Source: an uncultured Prevotellaceae bacterium
Lineage (GTDB): Bacteria; Bacteroidota; Bacteroidia; Bacteroidales; Bacteroidaceae
Assembly: GCA_900316575.1 (NCBI GenBank)
Contig: ONDJ01000002.1
Location: forward strand, 220,141-284,140
DNA: 64,000 nt
Reading direction: 5' to 3'
Shown here piece by piece: positions 37,286 through 46,290 of the stretch. Both the position numbers and the translations under genes were made by a program. The notes beneath the pieces were generated by a model. It was not told where the DNA came from and did not search any database. It saw nothing but the letters and a program-made list of their open reading frames with translations. Position 1 is the stretch's first letter. Each line of letters opens with the position of its first letter.

Positions 37286-37747
37286 CTAAAGATTGATGCC
37301 ATAGCAGTGCTTGACTTCGTCCATGACAAACGAACTCTTCAGCGAACCTAAGCTCTCGATGGTGCCCAGCTTGTTGAGCAGTATCTGTTGGTATTGTGCC
37401 ATGTCCTGAACGTTGATCTTCAAGAGGTAGTCAAAGTCGCCCGAGATGTTATAGCACTCGGTCACCTCCGAGATTTCGCGTATGCGGCGCGTGAAGTTGA
37501 GCGCTATGTCGCGGTTCATGCGCGAGAGTTTTACGCTGCAGAAGACTACAAACGCGCGGTTGAGTTTTTGCGCATCCAACACTGCTACGTATTTCTTGAT
37601 GACGCCTTGGCGTTCCAAACGTTTCAAGCGTTCGAAAACGGGGGTCGGCGTGAGGTGGACTGCGGCTGCTAACTCCTTTGTGGTCAGCTTGGCATTTTCT
37701 TGCAACGTGCGTAGAATGGCGAGGTCGGTGCGGTCGAATTGTTCCAT
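37286..37747 (-). CDS. Lrp/AsnC-family transcriptional regulator
   Basis: The 153-residue protein has an N-terminal helix-turn-helix (DLAILRTLQENAKLTTKELAAAVHLTPTPVFERLKRLERQGVIKKY) and a C-terminal RAM ligand-binding domain (AFVVFCSVKL, VTECYNISGDFDYLLKINVQD). Such proteins sense amino acids. It is divergent from metY and shares a promoter region with it that contains a perfect palindrome, so control of sulfur amino-acid synthesis is a natural inference. Confidence 0.93.
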   Translation of the reverse strand: MEQFDRTDLAILRTLQENAKLTTKELAAAVHLTPTPVFERLKRLERQGVIKKYVAVLDAQKLNRAFVVFCSVKLSRMNRDIALNFTRRIREISEVTECYNISGDFDYLLKINVQDMAQYQQILLNKLGTIESLGSLKSSFVMDEVKHCYGINL

Positions 37748-37817
37748 GCGTAGAATATTTTTCTGTGAAAAGACTTTTGAATGAAAAGCTATAGGTTGTT
37801 TATTCTTAAATACGCCG

Positions 37818-37848
37818 CAAATTTAGCGTTGTTTTCTGAGTTTTCAAA
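37818..37848 (-). promoter_or_regulatory. Promoter of the Lrp-type regulator
   Basis: Leftward TTTG (37848-37845), 19 nt, TAAATTTG (37825-37818): full match to the Bacteroidetes consensus. Confidence 0.8.
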
Positions 37849-37852
37849 GCGG

Positions 37853-37871
37853 TTTGGAAAACGTTTCCAAA
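37853..37871. promoter_or_regulatory. Perfect palindromic operator between the divergent lrp and metY promoters
   Basis: TTTGGAAA-ACG-TTTCCAAA is a perfect 8-bp inverted repeat with a 3-bp centre. It overlaps the metY -33 box and lies a few bases from the -33 box of the regulator, so a bound protein would block or recruit polymerase at both. Confidence 0.65.
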
Positions 37872-37885
37872 GCGTAGTACTTTTG
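37853..37885 (+). promoter_or_regulatory. Promoter of metY
   Basis: TTTG (37853-37856), 21 nt, TACTTTTG (37878-37885). The predicted leader is about 80 nt and A-rich. Confidence 0.8.
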
Positions 37886-37973
37886 CAGCGCAAAACTGTT
37901 ATAAACGAAATCGAAAATGTGTAAAAACAAAAACGAGTGCTAAACATTAATCACTAAACAAACACAACAACTT

Positions 37974-39266
37974 ATGGCAACAGAAAAGAAACTCCGCTTT
38001 GAGACGCTCCAACTGCATGTTGGACAAGAACAGCCCGACCCTGCGACGGATGCACGTGCGGTACCTATCTATCAGACGACGAGCTACGTTTTTCGCAACT
38101 CGCAGCATGCCGCCGATCGCTTCGGTCTGCGCGATGCTGGCAATATCTATGGCCGTCTGACCAACTCTACACAAGGTGTCTTCGAAGATCGTGTAGCTGC
38201 TCTGGAGGGGGGCGTTGCTGGGCTGGCAGTTGCCTCAGGTGCTGCTGCTGTCACCTACGCTCTGCAGAACATCGCACAGGCGGGCGATCACATCGTAGCT
38301 GCCGACAACCTTTATGGCGGATCATTCAACCTCATCACGCATACGTTGGCCACACAGGGTATTTCGAACACGATTGTCAAAACAGGCGACCCATCTGCCC
38401 TCGAAGCTGCTATACAACCCAATACGAAAGCTATCTATGCCGAAACTTTCGGTAACCCCAATTCCGACGTGACCGATATTGAGGGTGTGGCGGCTGTGGC
38501 GCATCGGCATGGCATCCCTTTTATTGTTGACAACACTTTCGGCACGCCCTACCTGATTCGTCCGATTGAGCATGGGGCCGACATCGTGGTTCATTCAGCT
38601 ACGAAATTCCTGGGTGGCCACGGCAGCTCGCTCGGCGGCGTGATCGTGGACGGAGGCAACTTCGACTGGAAGGCCAATCCCGATAAGTTTCCGTCGTTGG
38701 CAAAACCCGACCCTTCTTACCATGGTGCCATCTTCGCGGATATAGCAGGCGCGGCGGCTTTCGTGACGCGCATCCGGGCGGTTATCCTACGCGACACAGG
38801 GGCTACCATCTCACCGTTCAATGCTTTCATCCTTCTGCAAGGTGTAGAGACGCTCAGCCTGCGTGTTGAACGCCACGTTGAAAACGCGCTGAAGGTCGTT
38901 GAATTTCTCAGCAATCATCCGAAAGTGGCCAAGGTCAACCATCCGAGTCTGCCTGATCACCCCGACCATGCTCTCTACAACCGATATTTCCAAAATGGCG
39001 GTGGCAGCATCTTCACTTTCGAGATTAAAGGCGGGATAGACGAGGCATGGCACTTCATTGATTCGCTGCAGATCTTCTCGTTGCTGGCAAACGTTGCCGA
39101 CGTGAAGAGCCTCGTCATCCACCCCTATACCACCACCCACTCCCAAATGAGCCCACAGGAGCTGGCCGAGCAGCACATCACGCCTGCCACCATCAGGCTT
39201 TCAATCGGTACAGAGCATATCGACGATATCCTGGACGACCTTGGACAAGCCCTCGAAAAAATCTGA
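37974..39266 (+). CDS. metY: O-acetylhomoserine sulfhydrylase (aminocarboxypropyltransferase)
   Basis: The 430-residue PLP enzyme of the Cys/Met metabolism family makes homocysteine from O-acetylhomoserine and sulfide. [15 protein letters not shown] and [12 protein letters not shown] are the family start, [12 protein letters not shown] and [10 protein letters not shown] line the cofactor pocket, and [11 protein letters not shown] holds the PLP lysine. The length and the insert after the lysine fit the homoserine sulfhydrylase branch rather than cystathionine synthase. The next gene, cysK, is 89 bp downstream with its own promoter. Confidence 0.92.
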   Translation: MATEKKLRFETLQLHVGQEQPDPATDARAVPIYQTTSYVFRNSQHAADRFGLRDAGNIYGRLTNSTQGVFEDRVAALEGGVAGLAVASGAAAVTYALQNIAQAGDHIVAADNLYGGSFNLITHTLATQGISNTIVKTGDPSALEAAIQPNTKAIYAETFGNPNSDVTDIEGVAAVAHRHGIPFIVDNTFGTPYLIRPIEHGADIVVHSATKFLGGHGSSLGGVIVDGGNFDWKANPDKFPSLAKPDPSYHGAIFADIAGAAAFVTRIRAVILRDTGATISPFNAFILLQGVETLSLRVERHVENALKVVEFLSNHPKVAKVNHPSLPDHPDHALYNRYFQNGGGSIFTFEIKGGIDEAWHFIDSLQIFSLLANVADVKSLVIHPYTTTHSQMSPQELAEQHITPATIRLSIGTEHIDDILDDLGQALEKI

Positions 39267-39317
39267 AGACACACACATTCTCGCGTTTTCATTACCACTC
39301 CCCTCACAAAAATACAA

Positions 39318-39325
39318 TACCTTTG
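39318..39325 (+). promoter_or_regulatory. -7 box of cysK
   Basis: TACCTTTG, 30 bases before the cysK start. cysK may thus be transcribed both alone and from metY. Confidence 0.5.
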
Positions 39326-39355
39326 CAACATCAAAAAAAAAACACTCACATCATC

Positions 39356-40294
39356 ATGGCAAAGATTTATCAAAACCTTACGGAACTCATTGGCCACACG
39401 CCACTCCTCGAGCTCACTCACATAGAAAAAGCCGATGCGTTGAAGGCACGTGTCGTCGTAAAACTTGAACGCACCAATCCGGGCGGCAGCGTGAAAGACC
39501 GCGTTGCGCTGGCTATGATCGTCGCGGCGGAGAAGAACGGGCTGCTCAGACTCGGTGGCACCATCATTGAGCCCACCAGTGGCAACACGGGCATTGGCAT
39601 CGCTTGGGTGGCGACGGTGCGCGGGTATAAAACCATACTAACCATGCCCGAGACGATGAGCCTCGAACGGCAAAAACTGCTGCGTGCCCTTGGGGCCGAA
39701 ATCGTGTTCACCCCAGGATCGTCGGGCATGAAAGGTGCCATCGCTAAAGCCGAAGAGCTGCGAGCATCCACTCCAGGAAGCATCATTTTGGGACAGTTTG
39801 ACAATCCAGCTAACCCTGCCGTTCATCGCGCCACGACCGCCGAGGAAATATGGGAAGACACCGACGGCGAGGTTGACTTCTTCATAGCTGGCGTAGGCAC
39901 GGGGGGCACGATAAGCGGTGTGGCTGAAACGCTAAAACAACACAATCCGCGGCTTCAAGCCATTGCCGTTGAGCCCGCTGCATCGCCCGTGCTCAGCGGT
40001 GGGAAATCGGGGGCGCACAAGATACAGGGGATTGGCGCTGGCTTCGTGCCTGCCAACTTTCATAAAGAGGTTGTTGACGGCATCATGCCTATCAGCAACG
40101 ACGAGGCGATAGCTGCCTCGCGGCGGCTGGCACGCTCGGAGGGGTTGCTGGTAGGCATCAGCAGTGGTGCGGCCGTAGCCGCTGCATTGAGGCTTGCGGC
40201 AAAGCCTGAAAATGCTGGCAAAACGATCGTCGCCCTACTGCCCGACACTGGCGAACGCTATCTGAGCACTGAGCTCTACGACTTCAAGGAATAA
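39356..40294 (+). CDS. cysK: Cysteine synthase A (O-acetylserine sulfhydrylase)
   Basis: The 312-residue PLP enzyme makes cysteine from O-acetylserine and sulfide. I chose ATG 39356 ([20 protein letters not shown]). [12 protein letters not shown] contains the PLP lysine, TSGNTGIG the substrate loop, [10 protein letters not shown] binds the phosphate, and DTGERYLST is the C-terminal signature. Together with metY it allows sulfide assimilation into both cysteine and homocysteine. It ends at a clear terminator. Confidence 0.95.
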   Translation: MAKIYQNLTELIGHTPLLELTHIEKADALKARVVVKLERTNPGGSVKDRVALAMIVAAEKNGLLRLGGTIIEPTSGNTGIGIAWVATVRGYKTILTMPETMSLERQKLLRALGAEIVFTPGSSGMKGAIAKAEELRASTPGSIILGQFDNPANPAVHRATTAEEIWEDTDGEVDFFIAGVGTGGTISGVAETLKQHNPRLQAIAVEPAASPVLSGGKSGAHKIQGIGAGFVPANFHKEVVDGIMPISNDEAIAASRRLARSEGLLVGISSGAAVAAALRLAAKPENAGKTIVALLPDTGERYLSTELYDFKE

Positions 40295-40322
40295 ATTCGC
40301 TTAAGAAGAAGTTTTTTTTTAG

Positions 40323-40382
40323 AGGCTAAAGTCTTCGCAGCATGGTGCTAAGGTCGTGCTGGTGTCAGACTTTAGCCTTTTA
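40323..40382 (+). terminator. Rho-independent terminator of cysK
   Basis: AGGCTAAAGTC (40323-40333) pairs with GACTTTAGCCT (40368-40378), followed by TTT. Confidence 0.8.
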
Positions 40383-40540
40383 ACCCAAATCGGTCATTAG
40401 CGTTATGATGATAATCGCCTTTATTTATTGAGCAGATGTTTTGTTGCTTTGAACGAGCAATGGGGTTCCATTGTGATCGAAACATCCTACGTAGATAAAC
40501 TTTTTTACTAATTCCTATAAGATATTAAGCCAAATAAATG

Positions 40541-40548
40541 TATTTTTG
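40541..40548 (+). promoter_or_regulatory. -7 box of the kinase gene
   Basis: TATTTTTG, 36 bases before the start chosen for the kinase. It argues against the upstream in-frame start at 40546. Confidence 0.5.
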
Positions 40549-40584
40549 CGCCACACCTCATCCATTAACACCCCGCAAAGAGTT

Positions 40585-42621
40585 ATGAGCAAAGAGAGAA
40601 ACGCTATCCACAAGCTATCTGCCGGCATTGTCCTCAACAATCGTTATGAAATAATAGACTTGCTCGGAGCCGGCGGTTTCGGCAACACCTATTTGGCCCG
40701 CGACACCCGCTTCAGTGCTACAACGCTTCACGTCTGCGTGAAAGAGTTTTTTCTCAGCGGAGTAGCGAGTCGGGCAGCAGACGGGCGCACCATCATGCTT
40801 ACCGACCCCACACAAGCGCAAAACTATGAAGACGGACGCCTGCGCTTCCGTCGCGAAGCTGAGCGTATGTTCACTCTTCGCGATGAACACATCGTGCGCG
40901 TCAGCGACTTGTTTGACGAAAACGGAACGTCCTATTACGTTATGGACTACATAGCCGGACAGTCGCTCGCTGGGCTCATACAGCAACGTGGCGCACTCTC
41001 AGAATCCGAAGCCCTCAAATACATCTTGCAACTACTTCAAGGCCTGCGCGTCATTCACTCGGTGGGGATGGTGCACCTCGACATCAAGCCTGGCAACGTG
41101 ATGATCGACAAGAGCGGCAAAGTGGTTCTCATCGACTTTGGTGCTTCGAAGATTATTGAAAATGGTTCTGCCACGCTTTCGGCTGCTATCCTCACCACCC
41201 CTGGCTACGCTCCGCTCGAACAAGCGCTATGCCAACTCGACCGCATTGGCGAATGGACCGATCTCTATGCGGTGGGCGGCACGCTATATAAACTCCTCAG
41301 CGGACGCACCCCTGCCACGTCGCAGGCTATTATTGACGAGGGCAGGGCTGCATTTGATTTCCCTGCTGAAACATCCAATGCCACACGCGAACTTATCTTC
41401 TGGCTCATGAACGAACGCATCAGCAACCGCCCGCACAGCACAGAGGAAGTTATCACACGTGTAGAAGCGCTGCTCGAAGAGCTAAAAGAAGGAAACCACG
41501 CGGCGGAGACTCCGTCGGCTTCAAGCGACGATATCCCCGGAGCTATACCACTCATTGAGGAAAAGGTTGTTGTGGATTTCTTCCCCACGCCGCCGCCAGG
41601 AGCACAGACTTTCCCACCTCGCAACGGCCAGGTTAGCCCTGCAGATCCTGCGGCAGGCTCGTCAGCCACCACGCCACAGGGCGTGCCACCATCAGCCGCT
41701 AAGCCGACGGCAGCCCCTCAGGCCAAAGCTACTAAGGCTCCTCAGCCGCTCTTCACCACGCCGCCAGGAGCGCAGACTTTCCCACCTCGCAACGGCCAGG
41801 TGAGCCCTGCAGATCCTGCGGCAGGCTCGTCAGCCGCCACGCCACAGGGCGTGCCACCATCAGCCGCTAAGCCGACGACAGCCCCTCAGGGCAATGCCTC
41901 TTCCGCTCCCGCACCGGCTACCCCCATGCCATCGAACCAACCAGCAGCCGCCACGCCTAATAACCCCTACGCAAGTCCCTTCCCTATAGGCGGGGCAGTA
42001 GGCGGAGCTGCAGCAGCTTCAATGGCGGCGGGCATGAGGCAAAATCCTGCACAGCCCACACCGCCACAGGCTGGAAATCAGTCATCGCAAAATTCAAATC
42101 CAAGCACTGCACCTTCGTACGATGCTCCGTCTCACAACGGACTAAACGTGCCCCCACCGCCACAAGGCGCAAACGCGATGGGGACAAACGCTTCCCAACC
42201 GCCCATGGCTGGCAGCTTAGACAATCGTTCGTCAAAAGGGCCGAGCGTGCCACCACCGCCCCAAGGCGCATCGTACCAAAGAAATCCACAACAACCTTTC
42301 GGCCCTCCTCAAGCAGCAGGCAACCATGCGTTTGGAAACTATCCCCAACCGCCGATGCAATCGCAAATGGGCAATCCCCCCAACGATGAAACGCACATAC
42401 AGGGGAGCGCTTCGCCCAACACGCCCTTTGCAACAAATAGCCCCTTTGCACAGCCACCAAAAATCAAAAAAGATAGCAACAAGATATGGCTCATCATCAT
42501 CGTCGCCATCATCGTCGTTGCTATCGTTGCAACCTTTATAATCACGTCTATCGGCTCATCGTCGTCTGATGCATGGGACGATTACTATGACTCCGAAACG
42601 CCTGCTGAAAGCACGGAATAA
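40585..42621 (+). CDS. Transmembrane Ser/Thr protein kinase with Pro-rich repeats
   Basis: The 678-residue protein has a Hanks-type kinase domain at about 20-285: LLGAGGFGNTYLA (P-loop), VCVKEF (lysine), GMVHLDIKPGNVM (catalytic loop) and LIDFGASKII (DFG). A Pro/Ala/Gln-rich disordered region of about 300 residues follows, containing a near-identical 56-residue duplication (DNA 41591-41758 and 41759-41890), and then one membrane helix (IWLIIIVAIIVVAIVATFII) near the C-terminus with a short acidic tail. The kinase would thus lie in the cytoplasm. No phosphatase or FHA partner is adjacent. Confidence 0.92.
   Translation: MSKERNAIHKLSAGIVLNNRYEIIDLLGAGGFGNTYLARDTRFSATTLHVCVKEFFLSGVASRAADGRTIMLTDPTQAQNYEDGRLRFRREAERMFTLRDEHIVRVSDLFDENGTSYYVMDYIAGQSLAGLIQQRGALSESEALKYILQLLQGLRVIHSVGMVHLDIKPGNVMIDKSGKVVLIDFGASKIIENGSATLSAAILTTPGYAPLEQALCQLDRIGEWTDLYAVGGTLYKLLSGRTPATSQAIIDEGRAAFDFPAETSNATRELIFWLMNERISNRPHSTEEVITRVEALLEELKEGNHAAETPSASSDDIPGAIPLIEEKVVVDFFPTPPPGAQTFPPRNGQVSPADPAAGSSATTPQGVPPSAAKPTAAPQAKATKAPQPLFTTPPGAQTFPPRNGQVSPADPAAGSSAATPQGVPPSAAKPTTAPQGNASSAPAPATPMPSNQPAAATPNNPYASPFPIGGAVGGAAAASMAAGMRQNPAQPTPPQAGNQSSQNSNPSTAPSYDAPSHNGLNVPPPPQGANAMGTNASQPPMAGSLDNRSSKGPSVPPPPQGASYQRNPQQPFGPPQAAGNHAFGNYPQPPMQSQMGNPPNDETHIQGSASPNTPFATNSPFAQPPKIKKDSNKIWLIIIVAIIVVAIVATFIITSIGSSSSDAWDDYYDSETPAESTE
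41591..41890 (+). repeat. In-frame tandem duplication within the kinase gene
   Basis: About 130 bp (41591-41722) recurs with few changes 168 bp later (41759-41890); both copies encode PPGAQTFPPRNGQ and GVPPSAAKPT. The period is a multiple of three, so copy number can change without a frameshift. Confidence 0.85.
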
Positions 42622-42663
42622 AACCCGTAAAAAGGCTTTCTCTCCGCTATTACATAAAAAACT

Positions 42664-42710
42664 ACTCAAACGGCTATAAAAGCGAAAAAAACTTTTATAG
42701 CCGTTTGAGT
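42664..42710. terminator. Bidirectional terminator between convergent genes
   Basis: ACTCAAACGGCTATAAAAG (42664-42682) pairs perfectly over 19 bp with 42692-42710. It lies between the kinase and the lipoprotein gene, whose stops face each other. Confidence 0.75.
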
Positions 42711-42762
42711 GCAGAGTAACTTTTATAAAAAGAGTTTGCTATATGGGGGTAGATGTATGGTG

Positions 42763-43326
42763 TCAGTTCGTGACGCTCAGATTGTTCATCCCATCAAAAG
42801 CCACATGATAGCGTTCGAGCACTTTGGCTTTTGACTCGCCTTCGACCAATATGCCTTGCGCGTCGTTGAGACTGTAGGCGCAATAGCAACGCGAACAGCG
42901 CAGGAGGGTGCGCGTCTCGAAAGTCAACGGACGGCTAATGCTGCTACGGAAACAATTGGGACAAGCCAAGTCGTAAGCCTCGAGCGATGACGACAACGCT
43001 GGTGTTCCTATGATAAATCCCGAGCGACAAAGGTAAAGCATCTTTTGGTCGAGCGCATCACGCTGATAGGTATATGGATTGCTCAAGTCGTCGTTTGAGG
43101 TGATAATATATTTGTTGTCGGCTGTAGCTCTTACTGTGAAAAACGAACCCGGACTGCCGCCAAGTGCCGCTTTCATCTGCGGCACCGTTGCACACTGCCG
43201 AAACACAAAGTTAGCTGGATATCTGCTGTAGGCATTTTGAACCGTTTCGTCGGTGCAACCATTAAAGATTGTGGCGAATACCATTGTGCTCGCCAATAGA
43301 AGCGTTCTGTACAAGTTTCTTTTCAC
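42763..43326 (-). CDS. Lipoprotein with cysteine-rich zinc-ribbon-like motifs
   Basis: No ATG precedes the signal peptide; I take the GTG at 43326 (VKRNLYRTLLLASTMVFATIFNGC), which gives 187 residues with a lipobox FNGC. An alternative GTG at 43359 would include a run of eight G residues (43334-43341). The mature part has CPNC and CSRCYC pairs (ACPNCFRS, LRCSRCYCAYSLNDAQGI), which look like a metal or Rieske-type site. It resembles Bacteroidetes exported proteins of unknown role. It follows the SRPBCC gene with almost no gap. Confidence 0.65.
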   Translation of the reverse strand: MKRNLYRTLLLASTMVFATIFNGCTDETVQNAYSRYPANFVFRQCATVPQMKAALGGSPGSFFTVRATADNKYIITSNDDLSNPYTYQRDALDQKMLYLCRSGFIIGTPALSSSLEAYDLACPNCFRSSISRPLTFETRTLLRCSRCYCAYSLNDAQGILVEGESKAKVLERYHVAFDGMNNLSVTN

Positions 43327-43362
43327 CAAAAAGCCCCCCCCGACTAAAAACTCTGCCACCCC

Positions 43363-43821
43363 CTATACCATGGCAAGTACCGACGCCAAGCTTTCAGCCG
43401 CTTTGCTCAACGGGCCAGAAACCATGCCGCGCATAAACATGTTTACCTCTGCGCCGATCACCACTTGCAGACTCGTCGTTGTGTCACTGGCGGACTTTAA
43501 GTTTAAGCTCATATTGAGTGGTATGGGTGAGTTTTCGGCTTGCATCTTTACAAGGTTGGGTGCTTGGCGCTCCACGATGCGCAGTGTGATAGCCCCTACG
43601 GGTGTTTGCAGACTCAGGCTGTCGCGGTCGCACTTGATTGCCTCAAGTGTGCTCTTCACGGTTCCGCGATATTGCTCGGGCACTTGATCAAGCTTTTCGG
43701 CTATCTCAGGGTTGTTCAGCTTTTCCCGCAGTTCGGCAAGGACTGAAAGGTCTGACAAGCGACTGAATGCTTCGTTCACGGGGCGAGAAACAGTATGTTG
43801 ACTGCTTTCGTAGTTTTGCAT
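43363..43821 (-). CDS. SRPBCC (START-like) ligand-binding domain protein
   Basis: The 152-residue cytoplasmic protein has no signal peptide. FESS-like opening NYESSQHTVSRPVNEAFSRLSDL, then VGAITLRIVERQAPNLVKMQAENSPIPLNMSLNL, and a C-terminal helix (GPLSKAAESLASVLAMV) match the small SRPBCC proteins found next to pyrE in Bacteroidetes. They bind hydrophobic ligands in other phyla; here no ligand is known. It is 38 bp downstream of pyrE. Confidence 0.8.
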   Translation of the reverse strand: MQNYESSQHTVSRPVNEAFSRLSDLSVLAELREKLNNPEIAEKLDQVPEQYRGTVKSTLEAIKCDRDSLSLQTPVGAITLRIVERQAPNLVKMQAENSPIPLNMSLNLKSASDTTTSLQVVIGAEVNMFMRGMVSGPLSKAAESLASVLAMV

Positions 43822-43859
43822 GTTCGTATAAGTTTTTAATGTTTTCTATTCCAACAAGT

Positions 43860-44483
43860 TTATAAGCTCCATTCGGCAGGATTTTCGCGCCAAGTGCTGA
43901 GCATTTGCTGTTGCGCTTCTGTGATATAGTTTTGCTTCACAGCACATTGCAGCACGTGAGGATAGTCGGAAAGCGTCACCAACTTCACGTCAGCCGCTTC
44001 AAAAGCGTCGTGCGCCACGGGGAAGTCATAAGTGAAGCTGGCCACCATGCCTTCAATCGTTGCACCAGCCTTGCGCAAGGCTTCAACAGCTTTCAGACTG
44101 CTGCTGCCCGTGGAGATAAGGTCTTCAACGACAACCACCCTTGCGCCCTCGGGCAAGAACCCTTCAATCTGATTGCCCATGCCATGGTCTTTAGGCTTCG
44201 GACGCACATATACAAAGGGGAGTTGTAGCACATCTGCCACTAAAGCTCCCATCGCGATAGCTCCCGTGGCCACACCAGCCACAACGTTGGCTTCGGGAAA
44301 ATTTTCGCGTGCCAAAGACGTGAGCCCCTCTTTGACAAACGTGCGTATGGCAGGGAAAGAAAGCAACCGGCGATTGTCGCAATAGATGGGCGAATGCCAG
44401 CCGCTGGCCCATGTAAATGGATTGTCAGGACTTAAGCGCACAGCCTCGGCCTGCAAGAGTTTTTCAGCAAAGCGTGTTTTCAT
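43860..44483 (-). CDS. pyrE: Orotate phosphoribosyltransferase
   Basis: The 207-residue enzyme transfers phosphoribose from PRPP to orotate. Start at 44483 (MKTRFAEKLLQAEAV). FTWASGWHSPIYCDNRRLLS is the orotate-binding N-terminus, RPKPKDHGMGNQIEG the catalytic loop, and VVVVEDLISTGSS the PRPP-binding motif. It completes UMP synthesis with pyrC at 12629. It heads the group pyrE, SRPBCC protein, lipoprotein. Confidence 0.95.
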   Translation of the reverse strand: MKTRFAEKLLQAEAVRLSPDNPFTWASGWHSPIYCDNRRLLSFPAIRTFVKEGLTSLARENFPEANVVAGVATGAIAMGALVADVLQLPFVYVRPKPKDHGMGNQIEGFLPEGARVVVVEDLISTGSSSLKAVEALRKAGATIEGMVASFTYDFPVAHDAFEAADVKLVTLSDYPHVLQCAVKQNYITEAQQQMLSTWRENPAEWSL

Positions 44484-44525
44484 TGTATATCTTTTGTGTT
44501 TAACTTTTTTATCATCGTACCACAA

Positions 44526-46097
44526 CTATCGAGATAGTTTCTTTCGAGATATGCGAAACACCCTTGTTTGGTGCCTTTCAATCGCTACAGATAGGCCCGC
44601 GTCGCGAACCTCAGCGTCATTCGGCTGCACGCCCCATACATCATGGAAGTAATATCGCTTACTCTTTTCTAAACGTAGCATTTGGGGTGTTATTGTAAAC
44701 GAACAGGGCTTTTCGCCACGGTTGAACACAGCGCAAGCCACATCGCCATTTTCCAATTCTTTGACGAGCACTTCCACCCTACATGCTATCCCGCCACTCA
44801 TTACCATCGTGTCGCAAACCACTTCGGCTTGCTGCCCCATGGGGTCTTGGTTGATGGCTATCATTTCACGGTTGGAAATGATGCGCAAATCGTCGTCAGT
44901 GATATTGCGCATGTCAAACGATAGCGTCAGCGGTGAGGACATCATGGCCCACAAAGAGAACTGGCTCTGATACTCCTCAGCGGTCATGCCTGCATAGGTG
45001 CTTTCGCCTGTCATGGCGAGATAAGTTTGGTAGTCGTGGCTTGAGGACTTACCCGTGCCGTGTAGGCCCACCATCATCATGTCGGCATCGTTGAAACGAT
45101 TCACACCGCCGTATGCCCACAGCTGTTTGTTGATATCATATCCTTGCACCGCCCCGATATGACCGCTGTTTTCCTTGGCTCCCCAGTCCCAGAAATCGCG
45201 ACTGTCGTATGTGGTGCGCCAGCAAGTGGCTCCCGTTTGGCTCGCCCACTTCCATGGCTCGCGCGGACCCCATTCGCACATATAGAAGAGAATTTCGCGC
45301 CCACACTGCTGCAAAGCATCGCCCATCGCTTTGTAGCGCCGCTCGGCTTCTTCGCGTTCAGGCGGCGCACCGCAATAGTCGTATTTGAGCAGATCCATCC
45401 CCCACAGGGCATATTGCCGAGCATCGGCTTGCTCGTAGCCATAAGACCCAAAAGCACCGGCACAAGTATGTTCGGCAGCGTCGCTGTAAATGCCTATCTT
45501 GAAGCCCATGCGATGTAGGCTGTCGGATAGCCAAGCCAATCCGTGAGGAAATTTCACTCGATCATATTCAGGCTTCCCGCTTGCGGGACGATCCTTGCTG
45601 CTATGCCACCAGTCGTCAAGACAAAGATACTTGTAGCCCAGCGTATCTAAACCATAGCGCTTCGCAGCATGGGCTATAGCAAGCATCTTTTCTTCGTCAA
45701 TTTCTTCTTCAAAAACATTCCACGACAACCAACCCATAAAAGGCGTTGGCTGTACGAGCGATTTGCTCACTGTGAGTGTCACAGTGTCTGTCTCCTCACC
45801 CTCTGCATCTTTCACGCTGACAGTGTAATGATAAACGCCTTCAGTCTTAACGACACCCTCTACACGTTGACGCCTCTGGTTCCACTTCAGTCCCTTGGGC
45901 AACTTGCCCACACTAATCATGGCATCAGGGTTTGCACTTTTAAGGCGATGCATATAGCGCACACCAGGAAGGGAATACATCTGTGTGGCACAATCCAATC
46001 CTTTCCTTGTTTCATGCTGTGCTTGAAGCCCAAGCGTACTCAGCAAACAGAGAACAACAACCAGCAAGGTTGCACGCTTTTTCAAATTAGAAATCAT
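44526..46097 (-). CDS. GH27 alpha-galactosidase, secreted
   Basis: The 523-residue protein begins MISNLKKRATLLVVVLCLL with a signal peptide ending LQAQ. An N-terminal beta domain (about 25-125, PDAMISVGKLPKGLKWN) precedes the TIM barrel: TPFMGWLSWNVF, YKYLCLDDWW, GIYSDAAEHTCAGAFGSYGYE, LLKYDYCG (nucleophile aspartate), TTYDSRDFWD (acid/base aspartate), NDADMMMVG. A C-terminal beta domain follows. It should cleave terminal alpha-galactose from plant galactosides or host glycans. No SusC/D pair is nearby. Own promoter. Confidence 0.92.
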   Translation of the reverse strand: MISNLKKRATLLVVVLCLLSTLGLQAQHETRKGLDCATQMYSLPGVRYMHRLKSANPDAMISVGKLPKGLKWNQRRQRVEGVVKTEGVYHYTVSVKDAEGEETDTVTLTVSKSLVQPTPFMGWLSWNVFEEEIDEEKMLAIAHAAKRYGLDTLGYKYLCLDDWWHSSKDRPASGKPEYDRVKFPHGLAWLSDSLHRMGFKIGIYSDAAEHTCAGAFGSYGYEQADARQYALWGMDLLKYDYCGAPPEREEAERRYKAMGDALQQCGREILFYMCEWGPREPWKWASQTGATCWRTTYDSRDFWDWGAKENSGHIGAVQGYDINKQLWAYGGVNRFNDADMMMVGLHGTGKSSSHDYQTYLAMTGESTYAGMTAEEYQSQFSLWAMMSSPLTLSFDMRNITDDDLRIISNREMIAINQDPMGQQAEVVCDTMVMSGGIACRVEVLVKELENGDVACAVFNRGEKPCSFTITPQMLRLEKSKRYYFHDVWGVQPNDAEVRDAGLSVAIERHQTRVFRISRKKLSR

Positions 46098-46133
46098 GGG
46101 TATAAACGTTTGATTAGGTTTGGTTTGACGAAG

Positions 46134-46141
46134 CAAAAATA
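46134..46141 (-). promoter_or_regulatory. -7 box of the GH27 gene
   Basis: Leftward TATTTTTG, 37 bases before the start at 46097. Confidence 0.5.
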
Positions 46142-46256
46142 CGCTTTTCCTACAAAATCGCTCCACGTATGCAGAAAATAGTTTAAAGTTTATAGCCCAA
46201 AGAACGAACGCCCACATCTTTAACCTCTAAACGACAACCTATAACCCTAAAAAGTG

Positions 46257-46264
46257 TACTTTTG
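46257..46264 (+). promoter_or_regulatory. -7 box of the radical SAM gene
   Basis: TACTTTTG, 27 bases before the start at 46291; divergent from the GH27 promoter. Confidence 0.6.
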
Positions 46265-46290
46265 CGTTGTAATTCTTTGAAACACGAAAA

